From: Flavobacteriaceae bacterium
GTDB lineage: Bacteria > Bacteroidota > Bacteroidia > Flavobacteriales > Flavobacteriaceae
DNA: 11,177 bases
Reading direction: 5' to 3'
NCBI GenBank assembly: GCA_947458575.1
Contig: CANHBE010000064.1
Span: forward strand, 1 to 11,177
The translations under genes were made by a program, and so were the position numbers. Positions within the stretch are counted from its first letter, which is position 1; every line of letters begins with the position of its first letter. Below are positions 1 to 6,157 of the stretch, in pieces. The notes beneath the pieces were generated by a model. The model ran no database searches. It was not told where the DNA came from and worked only from the letters and a program-made list of their open reading frames with translations.

Positions 1-326
1 ACATCTGTAATGGCCTTTTCTTCTTGAGTTTGTTCGGTTTCCTCTAGTTGTATATTGTATTTTTTAGCCAAATAACGAATTGCCTCCGGATAAGTAAAAT
101 GTTCGTGTTCCATTAAGAAGGCTACAACATTTCCGCCTTTTCCGGAACTAAAATCCTTCCAGATTTGCTTTACGGGAGAAACCATAAATGAAGGCGAGCG
201 TTCATCTGAAAATGGACTAAGTCCTTTGAAATTGCTTCCTGCCCGTTTGAGTTGCACAAAATCACCTATCACCTCTTCTACTCGAGCGGTTTCAAAGACG
301 GTATCTATAGACGATTTTGAGATCAA
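1..326 (-). CDS. dnaG: DNA primase DnaG, N-terminal part (runs off the window)
   Basis: Primase makes the RNA primers for DNA replication. The frame gives 108 codons before the window edge. It starts at TTG (324-326), reading LISKSSIDTVFETARVEEVI, which fits the usual flavobacterial DnaG start with M replaced by TTG. No ATG lies upstream before the stop at 390-392. The CHC2-type N-terminal domain is recognisable from GLSPFSDERSPSF (residues 35-47) and WKDFSSGKGGN (56-66). The four positions that are Cys, His, Cys, Cys in E. coli DnaG are here Ser37, Ser40, Asp58 and Ser61, so the zinc site is absent although the fold signature and the GKGGN loop remain. From memory, other flavobacterial primases look similar, so this is probably a lineage trait and not decay. 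The catalytic TOPRIM domain lies outside the window. Confidence 0.93.
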   Translation of the reverse strand, partial: MISKSSIDTVFETARVEEVIGDFVQLKRAGSNFKGLSPFSDERSPSFMVSPVKQIWKDFSSGKGGNVVAFLMEHEHFTYPEAIRYLAKKYNIQLEETEQTQEEKAITD

Positions 327-358
327 TTGGTTGTGAAGCTTAAGATTTTGGAAAGTGT

Positions 359-366
359 CAAAGTTA
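359..366 (-). promoter_or_regulatory. Bacteroidota -7 box upstream of dnaG
   Basis: The minus strand reads TAACTTTG, a full match to the TAnnTTTG -7 element used by the primary sigma factor of Bacteroidota. It would start transcription near 352-355, giving a leader of about 26-29 nt to the TTG start. No good -33 TTG/TTTG is seen at the expected distance, so the call rests on one box. Confidence 0.5.
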
Positions 367-410
367 GGAATTTTTTGTGGATGTTGGCCTCACCTTTGTG
401 CAAGTTAGTG

Positions 411-533
411 GCCTAGCCCGTGGCCTGCGGCAGACAGGTGATGGCAGCGGCATCCTTTTTCTGCAACTCTGAAAGGGTTTGAAACCCTTTCAGAGTTGCA
501 GAAAAAGATAAAGCGAACAGCTGGTTCCCGCCT
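411..533 (+). ncRNA. Structured intergenic element resembling the Flavo-1 RNA motif
   Basis: A GC-richer block sits between dnaG and the preceding operon. It reads AGCCCG (415-420), GCAGCGGCATCC (444-455), a long hairpin, then GATAAAGCGAACAGCTGG (507-524). I recall blocks of this form, AGCCC-GAT-GCGGCATCC-hairpin-GATATAGCGGA, as abundant flavobacterial intergenic repeats, matching the Rfam Flavo-1 class, whose role (RNA or single-stranded DNA) is unknown. Short outer pairing of 415-418 with 523-526 and inner pairing of 447-448 with 513-514 are possible. The conserved 5' half seems split by a short palindrome, CCTG at 424-427 pairing with CAGG at 435-438. The motif orientation is opposite to the flanking genes. 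Strand and class are inferred from memory of the motif. Confidence 0.5.
455..507. repeat. Perfect 26-bp inverted repeat with 1-nt centre
   Basis: Arms 455-480 and 482-507 are exact reverse complements around the single base at 481. The arms begin CTTTTTCTGCAACTCTG and end AAAGGGTTT. This forms the hairpin of the element at 411-533. Being perfect, it can fold on either strand as RNA or extrude as a DNA cruciform. Confidence 0.9.
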
Positions 534-542
534 ACTAAAAAC

Positions 543-570
543 AAAAAAAAGCACCTCTTTCGAAGTGCTT
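543..570 (-). terminator. Rho-independent terminator of the sigma/anti-sigma/barrel operon
   Basis: On the minus strand a 9-bp stem (AAGCACTTC pairing with GAGGTGCTT, including one G-U) closes a GAAA tetraloop and is followed by a run of eight T (543-550, the first two pairing in the stem). It lies 29 bases past the stop codon of the gene ending at 600 and matches the direction of that operon. Confidence 0.85.
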
Positions 571-599
571 CAAGGCTTATAAACAAAGGTTGAACATTA

Positions 600-1631
600 T
601 TAATTGAAATCGAATCGGAGTCCGAGTGAAACATTCCGTTGTTCTTGAATATTATGTCTGAAAAGTGGACTCAAATCATATTTTGCATATAAACAAACTT
701 CACCATAGCCAATGTAGGAACTGACACCGTAGATAAAATCATTTACGTTGAAATCGCCTCTAGTTCGTTGCCGTACATCATTCCCGTCTTCGTCGTCAAA
801 TTTAAGGATTTGTTTTGATTTTATGTTGCCTCCTACATATCCTCCAAAACCAAGTCGAAAAGAGCGGTGTGTTCTGAATATCACTTTGTCATCAACGATT
901 TTCTTTTTTGAAAAGTCTAATTCGAAATGAAGTGGAACGACCAAATATACATTTCTAAAGCGAGATTCATTCAAGTGAACAGCACTAGTTTCTAAATTGG
1001 TATACTTACCATCTTCCTTAAAAAATCGGTTGTCTGTTGGGCGTAAGTTATTATACATTAATGAGAGTCCGTACTTGGCATGCAACAAATTGTGATTCTT
1101 CAGCATGCGCGTGTTCCATGTAAAACCCCATTCATAGAAATGTGATCCCCAATAACGATAATCTGAGTTGGCCACCGAACTATTGGTTACCAAGTTGTTT
1201 ACCCCAAATGCAAAAACCGCTTGAGAGGTTGTCCGACGTTCGCCATTTTTGTTCTTTTTGCTTTCTTTAGGATTAAATCGAAAAATAAATGTTCGAGAGG
1301 AGTCGCTTTCTGCAATTTTGCCATCGACTTTTTCCTGTACTAAATCGTTTAGTTCTTTTTGTACTTCGGCAATCCGAGTTTCAATGTTTTTTGCTCGAAC
1401 CTCAGCAAATTTTGCTTTTTTTTCGTCGGCTTGTTCTTTAGTAATGGTATTTTTTTCTAATTCAAGATTGACAGATTCAACTTCGTTCTTGAGTGCATCC
1501 TTCTCTTCCTTGGTAATTTTCTCAATTTTATTTGAGATCATTCTGGCTCTTGATTCGAAGGTTTCTTGACCGTAGACTTGTGTGAGGAAAAGCAGTAAAA
1601 ATCCGGCTAAATAAAAGGTAAAATTTCTCAT
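600..1631 (-). CDS. Outer-membrane beta-barrel protein with periplasmic coiled coil, function unknown
   Basis: A 343-residue exported protein. Residues 1-21 form a signal peptide (hydrophobic FYLAGFLLLFLT, cleavage likely after VYG, before Q22). Residues 25-105 are rich in Glu, Lys, Ala and Gln in heptad-like order and probably form a coiled coil. From about residue 112 on, the pattern changes to alternating aromatic and polar residues with Gly turns (FIFRFN, FAFGVNNL, KYGLSLMYN, FRLGFGGYVGG, SSYIGYGEVCLYAKYDL) and ends LGLRFDFN. This is typical of a Bacteroidota outer-membrane barrel closing with an aromatic last strand, close in style to PorT/OmpA-like small barrels, though I do not recognise the family. 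It is the last gene of the sigma-factor operon, 51 bases after the anti-sigma-like gene, and is followed by a strong terminator. Being an output or sensor of that regulator is inference. Confidence 0.8.
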   Translation of the reverse strand: MRNFTFYLAGFLLLFLTQVYGQETFESRARMISNKIEKITKEEKDALKNEVESVNLELEKNTITKEQADEKKAKFAEVRAKNIETRIAEVQKELNDLVQEKVDGKIAESDSSRTFIFRFNPKESKKNKNGERRTTSQAVFAFGVNNLVTNSSVANSDYRYWGSHFYEWGFTWNTRMLKNHNLLHAKYGLSLMYNNLRPTDNRFFKEDGKYTNLETSAVHLNESRFRNVYLVVPLHFELDFSKKKIVDDKVIFRTHRSFRLGFGGYVGGNIKSKQILKFDDEDGNDVRQRTRGDFNVNDFIYGVSSYIGYGEVCLYAKYDLSPLFRHNIQEQRNVSLGLRFDFN

Positions 1632-1682
1632 AACTGTTCGTTTTTTGATTGATTATTATTTGATGATTTTAATGTTAATTTG

Positions 1683-2408
1683 TTATTGATCGTGCGTTTG
1701 ATTGCGGTTAGCAACAGATGATTTGACGGTTTTGTAGTTTTTGTTGATTTTCATGATTACTTTTTCTCGGAACGAAAGCTCAAGTTCGTTGTCTACTTCG
1801 GAAAGCAAATTTGAAGCATTGACTTTCACGGTAGGCATTTTCATATCAGTTTGCACCTGCGTGATTGGATTATTCTGAGCGATCTGAGATTGCTGATTTT
1901 GAATAACCTCGTTTGTTTTTTGATCAATACTAGCGCTTTGGGATGTCGTTTCTTGGTTTGTTTTGTCTGCAATTGATTTATTGTTATCCAAATCAAAAAG
2001 TTTGCTCGTGCTATGCTTGAGTGGTTGAGAATTAGAAGTCGAAGTGCTATTCTTTTGGGTTGCTGATTGACGATCTGCTATTATCTCCTTTTTTTCTTGA
2101 ATTGGAATGACCGTTTGTTGCTCTTTCATTATGGAATCGGTTGTCTTGATCGGTATACTATTTTCAATAACAACATCATTTCGTTTTACATCGACTAATG
2201 CTTCCGGATTGCTAAAGAAGACATATCCGATTGCAAAGAATCCGATGATACTAGCAGCGATATATATCCAATTATAAATTGGTTTTACTTCTTTCTCTTC
2301 TCCTACGGTCAACATGGCATCCAAACGATCCCAAGCTGCCGGAGTTGGTGTAATTTCTCGCTGATTGAGTTGGTCTTTGAATTTCTTCTCCAATTTATCT
2401 AGTCCCAT
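1683..2408 (-). CDS. Probable anti-sigma factor, single-pass membrane protein
   Basis: A 241-residue protein with a short cytoplasmic N-terminus (1-44, including a Trp in PTPAAWDRLDAML at 21-33), one membrane helix at about 45-66 (YNWIYIAASIIGFFAIGYVF), and a long periplasmic tail. The tail is low-complexity, rich in Gln, Ser, Thr and Asn (roughly 100-195), and ends in a basic, possibly helical stretch (FREKVIMKINKNYK). There is no zinc-binding anti-sigma motif and no recognised catalytic domain. Its start overlaps the end of the ECF sigma gene by 14 bases (2395-2408), which indicates translational coupling. Topology and position are those of Bacteroidota anti-sigma factors that hold a sigma factor at the inner membrane, but sequence similarity to a named family is not evident, so the role is inferred from context. 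Confidence 0.75.
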   Translation of the reverse strand: MGLDKLEKKFKDQLNQREITPTPAAWDRLDAMLTVGEEKEVKPIYNWIYIAASIIGFFAIGYVFFSNPEALVDVKRNDVVIENSIPIKTTDSIMKEQQTVIPIQEKKEIIADRQSATQKNSTSTSNSQPLKHSTSKLFDLDNNKSIADKTNQETTSQSASIDQKTNEVIQNQQSQIAQNNPITQVQTDMKMPTVKVNASNLLSEVDNELELSFREKVIMKINKNYKTVKSSVANRNQTHDQ

Positions 2409-2955
2409 TTTGGTCTAATTTTAACTTATAAATTTCGCTTTGCAAGATCCTTCTTGCGTGTGACAATTGTGACTTAGAAGTGCCTTCGCTGATGGAAAGC
2501 AAGTCGGCAATTTCGTGATGTTTGTATCCTTCTATTGCATATAAAACGAAAACCATTCTATATCCGTCCGGTAAGGTGTCTATAAGAAGTTGAATTTCTT
2601 CTACACTAAATTGAGTTTCTGTTGCATTGTGACTTTCTTCTTTGTAAACCTCATCTTCTAGAAAGGAAATCTTTTTGCTAGCTCTTAGATATGAAATACT
2701 CTCGTTGACCATAATTCGTCGAATCCAACCTTCAAAACTACCTTTGTTCTCAAAGTTCTTTAGGTTGGTAAAGACTTTCATAAAAGCCGTTATCATGACA
2801 TCTTCAGCGTGATGTAGATCTTTGATATATTGGCGGCAAACGCTCAACATCTTAGGTGCATACTTAGCATAAATCAACTGTTGTGCTTGCCGATTATTTT
2901 CTCGGGCCAGTTGAATTCTGTTTTTCTCTTCTTGATGTAAATCGATTACTTTCAA
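2395..2955 (-). CDS. ECF-type RNA polymerase sigma factor
   Basis: About 186 residues with the two ECF domains. Region 2 runs over about residues 20-95 (YAKYAPKMLSVCRQYIKD, then HAEDVMITAFMKVF and GSFEGWIRRIMVNESISYLR). Region 4 is a helix-turn-helix at about 120-175 (LPDGYRMVFVLYAIEGY, then EIADLLSISEGTSKSQLSHA). I chose the TTG at 2953-2955 as start, giving LKVIDLHQEEKNRI, because flavobacterial homologues begin MKVI-LHQEE. A TTG further upstream (2992-2994) is in frame but lies just upstream of the CGTC element of the predicted promoter and so would not be transcribed. It heads an operon with the anti-sigma-like and barrel genes. The target regulon beyond its own operon is unknown. Confidence 0.9.
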   Translation of the reverse strand: MKVIDLHQEEKNRIQLARENNRQAQQLIYAKYAPKMLSVCRQYIKDLHHAEDVMITAFMKVFTNLKNFENKGSFEGWIRRIMVNESISYLRASKKISFLEDEVYKEESHNATETQFSVEEIQLLIDTLPDGYRMVFVLYAIEGYKHHEIADLLSISEGTSKSQLSHARRILQSEIYKLKLDQNGTR

Positions 2956-2985
2956 AACCTTTAGTAAAGTGTTACTGGTTCTATA

Positions 2986-3012
2986 GACGCACAACTGTAG
3001 AAAATGGTTGCA
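2986..3012 (-). promoter_or_regulatory. ECF-type promoter for the sigma-factor operon
   Basis: The minus strand carries TGCAACC (3006-3012), then a 16-base spacer, then CGTC at 2986-2989, continuing TATAG. This is the AAC / CGTC architecture recognised by many ECF sigma factors and differs from the TAnnTTTG boxes elsewhere in the window. Transcription would begin near 2977-2981, giving a leader of about 22-26 nt to the TTG start. Autoregulation by the encoded sigma factor is the natural inference. Confidence 0.65.
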
Positions 3013-3048
3013 TCGGTATTCAAAAAAATGAAAAAAAATTTACAAGTT

Positions 3049-3061
3049 ACTGTATTACAGT
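3049..3061. repeat. 13-bp palindrome ACTGTATTACAGT
   Basis: A perfect 6-bp inverted repeat around one T lies 20 bases past the prenyl synthase stop codon and about 36 bases upstream of the -35-like element of the sigma operon. It could be a weak terminator hairpin for ispB (a T-run follows about 9-10 bases later on the minus strand) or a binding site for a dimeric regulator. Neither is established. Confidence 0.3.
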
Positions 3062-3080
3062 TAATTAATAAATCAAGAAA

Positions 3081-4058
3081 TTAAATCTTCCTCTCGATTA
3101 CATAATTGACCATCAATAATAAAGAAGCCTTATATTCGGAATCTGGGAAACTCTGAAGCAAAAGAATAGCTTCTTCTTTAAATTCTTTCATTTTCTGCTC
3201 GGCGTAAGAAAGTCCATTCTTCTCTTTTACAAATGCAATAACTTCCCTAACTCGTTTTTTATCTTTATGATGATTCTTGATGGAATTGATAAGCCATGAT
3301 TTCTCTTTGTCACTACAATTATTGATGGCGTATATCAATGGTAAAGTCATTTTTTGTTCTTTGATATCAATTCCTGTGGGCTTTCCAATAGCTTCATCAG
3401 TATAATCGAAAAGGTCATCTTTGATTTGGAATGCCATTCCGATCAATTCGCCGAACTTTCTCATTTTCTCTACTTGCTTTTCATCATCAATCACAGACTT
3501 TGCACCCAATGCGCAACATGAAGCGATTAATGTTGCTGTTTTCTTGCGAATAATCTCGTAGTATATATCTTCAACAATGTCTAATCGGCGTGCTTTTTCA
3601 ATTTGAAGTAATTCGCCTTCACTCATTTCACGAACAGCGACAGAAATAATCTTAAGCAAATCAAAATCACCATTATCAATCGAAAGCAGTAATCCTTTGG
3701 ACAATAAGAAGTCACCAACCAAAACAGCAATCTTGTTTTTCCAAAGTGCATTAATGGAGAAAAAACCTCTTCGCCTGTTGCTGTCATCCACAACATCATC
3801 ATGCACTAAAGTTGCAGTGTGAATGAGTTCGATGACGGATGCTCCGCGATAGGTTCGTTCGTTAACGATACCGTTATTCAACATTTTCGCTGTAAGAAAA
3901 ACAAACATTGGTCGCATTTGTTTTCCCTTTCGATTAACGATATAGTAAGTGATTCTATTGAGTAGTGCCACTTTTGAAGTCATTGAATCGAAGAACTTTT
4001 GCTCGAAAAGTTCCATTTCCTCATTGATCGGCAGCTTTATTTGTGAGATTACATTCAT
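3081..4058 (-). CDS. ispB: Long-chain all-trans polyprenyl diphosphate synthase
   Basis: 325 residues, the usual length for the family. It condenses isopentenyl diphosphate units onto an allylic primer to make the side chain of the respiratory quinone. The first aspartate-rich motif is DDVVD (87-91) in LVHDDVVDDSNRRRG, and the second is DDLFD (214-218) in QIKDDLFDYT, followed by the GKPTGIDIKEQKMTLPL stretch. KGKQMRP (44-50) binds isopentenyl diphosphate. Residues just before the first motif are small (Ala82, Thr83), which permits long products. Flavobacteria generally use menaquinone-6, so a hexaprenyl product is plausible, but chain length cannot be read from the sequence. The ATG at 4058 gives the MNVISQIKLPI start common in relatives. 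It is monocistronic as far as seen: the next gene on the strand has its own promoter. Confidence 0.93.
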   Translation of the reverse strand: MNVISQIKLPINEEMELFEQKFFDSMTSKVALLNRITYYIVNRKGKQMRPMFVFLTAKMLNNGIVNERTYRGASVIELIHTATLVHDDVVDDSNRRRGFFSINALWKNKIAVLVGDFLLSKGLLLSIDNGDFDLLKIISVAVREMSEGELLQIEKARRLDIVEDIYYEIIRKKTATLIASCCALGAKSVIDDEKQVEKMRKFGELIGMAFQIKDDLFDYTDEAIGKPTGIDIKEQKMTLPLIYAINNCSDKEKSWLINSIKNHHKDKKRVREVIAFVKEKNGLSYAEQKMKEFKEEAILLLQSFPDSEYKASLLLMVNYVIERKI

Positions 4059-4065
4059 CGAGTTT

Positions 4066-4073
4066 CAAAGATA
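4066..4073 (-). promoter_or_regulatory. -7 box for the prenyl synthase gene
   Basis: Minus strand TATCTTTG, a full TAnnTTTG match, with a degenerate -33 (TTTA, 4094-4097) 20 bases upstream. The box ends only 7 bases before the ATG, so the mRNA leader would be about 2-5 nt. Confidence 0.55.
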
Positions 4074-4109
4074 GTATTAAGTTGGAGAGATTTTAAAGTT
4101 AAAATTCAA

Positions 4110-4117
4110 TAATTTTG
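4110..4117 (+). promoter_or_regulatory. -7 box for the lipoprotein gene
   Basis: TAATTTTG matches TAnnTTTG. The nearest TTG upstream (4082-4084) is 25 bases away, a little long. Predicted start is near 4122, giving a leader of about 60 nt. It lies back to back with the ispB promoter. Confidence 0.5.
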
Positions 4118-4181
4118 AACTGTCAATTAAACCACGATTATAAGGCCAAGTCCAAGACCTGAACTTTTAAAAACAACAATC

Positions 4182-5057
4182 ATGAAAACAAAAATTTTAG
4201 CATATGGTTTAGCGGTTATTCTCTCGATCGTCGGTTGCAGTAAAGATGATAAAGAAACAAATCCGGTGTTTAGTGCAGATGAAGCGCAAGTAAATTCAAA
4301 AATTGATTTGGCTGTAGATGATGTCGCAGATATAGTTGAAAATCAATTTAATGAAACTCAAAACAGTCCTACAGGAAGATCTTCAGAAACTTCTTCTTCA
4401 AATTTGCCGGCCTGTGCCAATGTTGTCCGAATTCCGGCATTTGGAACTCCGCTTACGCCAGGAACAGCGGTCACAAAAACGATTACTTTTGGAAATGAGA
4501 CGACAGGATGTACACTCGCAAATGGAAATGTTGTAAGAGGCGTAATTGTAATTACATTCACTTATCAGCCCAATGCAACGACTCATCTAATTAACTATGA
4601 ATTTGTAGATTTCTTCCACAACCAAATCAAATTGAATGGCAATAGAACATTTACAAGAACGATCGATGCGCAAACCCAAGTTCCAACTGTAGTTATGAAT
4701 ATGAATATGACAGCGACGTTTCCCGATGGTAGAATTTTCACCAGAGTTGGAAACAGAACCAGAACAATTACTTCCGGGTTCGAAACGCCAAACCTTTTGA
4801 ATGACAATATTTATCAAGTAATAGGAAATTGGACAACGACCTTCCCCAATGCAACAATACAAACAAGTACAATTACAGAACCACTATTGGTGAAAATGAG
4901 TTGTATAGCTCAAAACAAACCGCTTTTAGTTCAGGGCGTTATCACTTTCTTCAGAAATGGAAATACAGCCACATTAGATTACGGCACTGGCGAATGCGAT
5001 AATTTAGCGGTATTTACAATCAATGGGAATTCCTTTAATATCGTGATTGGAAACTAA
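4182..5057 (+). CDS. Surface-exposed lipoprotein, function unknown
   Basis: A 291-residue lipoprotein. The signal peptide (1-18) ends in the lipobox SIVGC, so Cys19 is the lipidated residue. It is followed at once by SKDDKE, which fits the Lys/acidic lipoprotein export signal described in flavobacteria and Capnocytophaga, implying transport to the outer face of the outer membrane. After a Ser/Thr/Asn linker (about 55-75), the rest looks all-beta: short strands, many Thr/Asn/Gly and repeated themes (GNRTFTRTI at 153-161, GNRTRTITSG at 190-199, TATFPDG and TTTFPNA). Four cysteines (78, 110, 241, 272) could form two disulfides. No enzymatic motif is seen and I do not recognise the family. It stands alone between ispB and rlmN on the opposite strand, with its own promoter and terminator. 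Confidence 0.85.
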   Translation: MKTKILAYGLAVILSIVGCSKDDKETNPVFSADEAQVNSKIDLAVDDVADIVENQFNETQNSPTGRSSETSSSNLPACANVVRIPAFGTPLTPGTAVTKTITFGNETTGCTLANGNVVRGVIVITFTYQPNATTHLINYEFVDFFHNQIKLNGNRTFTRTIDAQTQVPTVVMNMNMTATFPDGRIFTRVGNRTRTITSGFETPNLLNDNIYQVIGNWTTTFPNATIQTSTITEPLLVKMSCIAQNKPLLVQGVITFFRNGNTATLDYGTGECDNLAVFTINGNSFNIVIGN

Positions 5058-5083
5058 AGAAATAAAAGTCAAAAACACAAGAT

Positions 5084-5111
5084 AACGTCTCAGTCCTGAG
5101 GCGTTTTTTTT
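5084..5111 (+). terminator. Terminator after the lipoprotein gene
   Basis: A 9-bp stem (AACGTCTCA with TGAGGCGTT, one G-U) closes a GTCC loop and runs into eight T (5104-5111). The T-run overlaps the rlmN stop codon (5110-5112), so the two convergent genes meet at this structure. On the minus strand the hairpin is followed by a less regular T-rich stretch and may also slow rlmN transcripts. Confidence 0.88.
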
Positions 5112-6153
5112 ATGCTTCTTTGTTCGCTAATTGGCCACACGCGGCATCTATATCTTTCCCTCGGCTTCTTCGTACTTTGACTATAATTCCATTCGATTCA
5201 AGTGCTCGGATATATGCACCAATTGATTCGTCAGAAGCCTGCTGGAATTCTCCATCATCAATAGGATTGTATTCAATTAGATTCACTTTACAAGGCACAT
5301 ACTTACAGAATTTCACTAAGGCATCAATAGATGCTTTGTTATCGTTAATGTCTTTCCACACCACATACTCATAAGTTACTTTGCTTTTGGTTTTTAGATA
5401 CCAATACTGTAGTGCCTCCCGCAAATCAGTCAAAGGAAAACTTTTGCTAAAAGGCATGATGCGATTTCTTACCTCTTCTATGGCCGAATGCAGAGACACT
5501 GCCAATTTAAATTTGACTTCATCATCAGCCATTTTTTTGATCATTTTGGAAACTCCGGATGTTGAAACGGTGATGCGTTTCGGGGACATGCCCATGCCTT
5601 CATCAGAAGTAATCATATCAATAGCTTTGATTACATTGCTGTAATTCATGAGCGGTTCACCCATTCCCATAAACACAATATTTGATAGCGGTCGATTATA
5701 ATACAAGCGGCTTTCTCTATCAATCGCTGCTACTTGGTCGTAGATTTCTCCCGGCTCCAAATTTCGCATTCTCTTTAATCGAGCCGTGGCACAAAAATTA
5801 CAATCCAAACTGCAACCAACTTGACTAGACACACAAGCCGTAGTTCGGGTATTAGTGGGTATCAATACCGATTCGACAACTAACCCATCATGCAAACGAA
5901 CAGCATTTTTGACTGTACCGTCCTCGCTGCGCTGCATTTGATCAACCTGAATATGATTGATAACAAAATTAGCTTCGAGCATGATTCTGGTCGACTTCGA
6001 CAAATTAGTCATGTCATCAAAATGATGCGCTCCTTTTGTCCACAACCATTCATAAACTTGATTGCCACGAAACGGTTGATCACCATTCAAAACAAAAAAT
6101 TCCCGCAACTCATCTTTTGATAGAGCTCGAATGTCTCTCTTCTGGGTTTCCAT
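5110..6153 (-). CDS. rlmN: 23S rRNA (adenine-2503-C2) methyltransferase RlmN, radical SAM
   Basis: 347 residues, normal for the family. It methylates C2 of A2503 in 23S rRNA, and in well-studied homologues also A37 of some tRNAs, supporting translational accuracy. The N-terminal accessory domain is present (LSKDELREFF, GDQPFRGNQVYEWLW at 11-38). The 4Fe-4S motif CX3CX2C is at Cys114, Cys118 and Cys121 (GCSLDCNFCATAR). MGMGEPLMNY contains the SAM-binding GEP motif. The two mechanistic cysteines appear intact: Cys107 (TTACVSS) and Cys339 (DAACGQL), the latter being the methyl-carrying residue. The ATG at 6153 lies just after a promoter box, so the mRNA may be leaderless. It is divergent from the O-methyltransferase gene and convergent with the lipoprotein gene. 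Confidence 0.96.
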   Translation of the reverse strand: METQKRDIRALSKDELREFFVLNGDQPFRGNQVYEWLWTKGAHHFDDMTNLSKSTRIMLEANFVINHIQVDQMQRSEDGTVKNAVRLHDGLVVESVLIPTNTRTTACVSSQVGCSLDCNFCATARLKRMRNLEPGEIYDQVAAIDRESRLYYNRPLSNIVFMGMGEPLMNYSNVIKAIDMITSDEGMGMSPKRITVSTSGVSKMIKKMADDEVKFKLAVSLHSAIEEVRNRIMPFSKSFPLTDLREALQYWYLKTKSKVTYEYVVWKDINDNKASIDALVKFCKYVPCKVNLIEYNPIDDGEFQQASDESIGAYIRALESNGIIVKVRRSRGKDIDAACGQLANKEA

Positions 6154-6157
6154 GCGG

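Noticed and set aside
413..634. Minus-strand open frame of 73 codons over the dnaG-barrel intergenic region
   Set aside because: It reads through the inverted repeat and the terminator and overlaps the end of the barrel gene; composition is not protein-like.
748..1569. Plus-strand open frames opposite the barrel gene
   Set aside because: Antisense shadows of a convincing exported protein; no promoter or family features.
3049..3061. Palindrome ACTGTATTACAGT as a firm terminator of ispB
   Set aside because: Stem of only 6 bp, AT-rich, and the T-run is about ten bases away; kept only as a low-confidence repeat.
4336..4862. Several frames of 62-91 codons on both strands inside the lipoprotein gene
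   Set aside because: Out-of-frame shadows of the lipoprotein, with no independent start signals.
5811..5817. Second TGCAACC, considered as another ECF promoter
   Set aside because: Lies inside rlmN coding sequence and has no CGTC 16-17 bases downstream.
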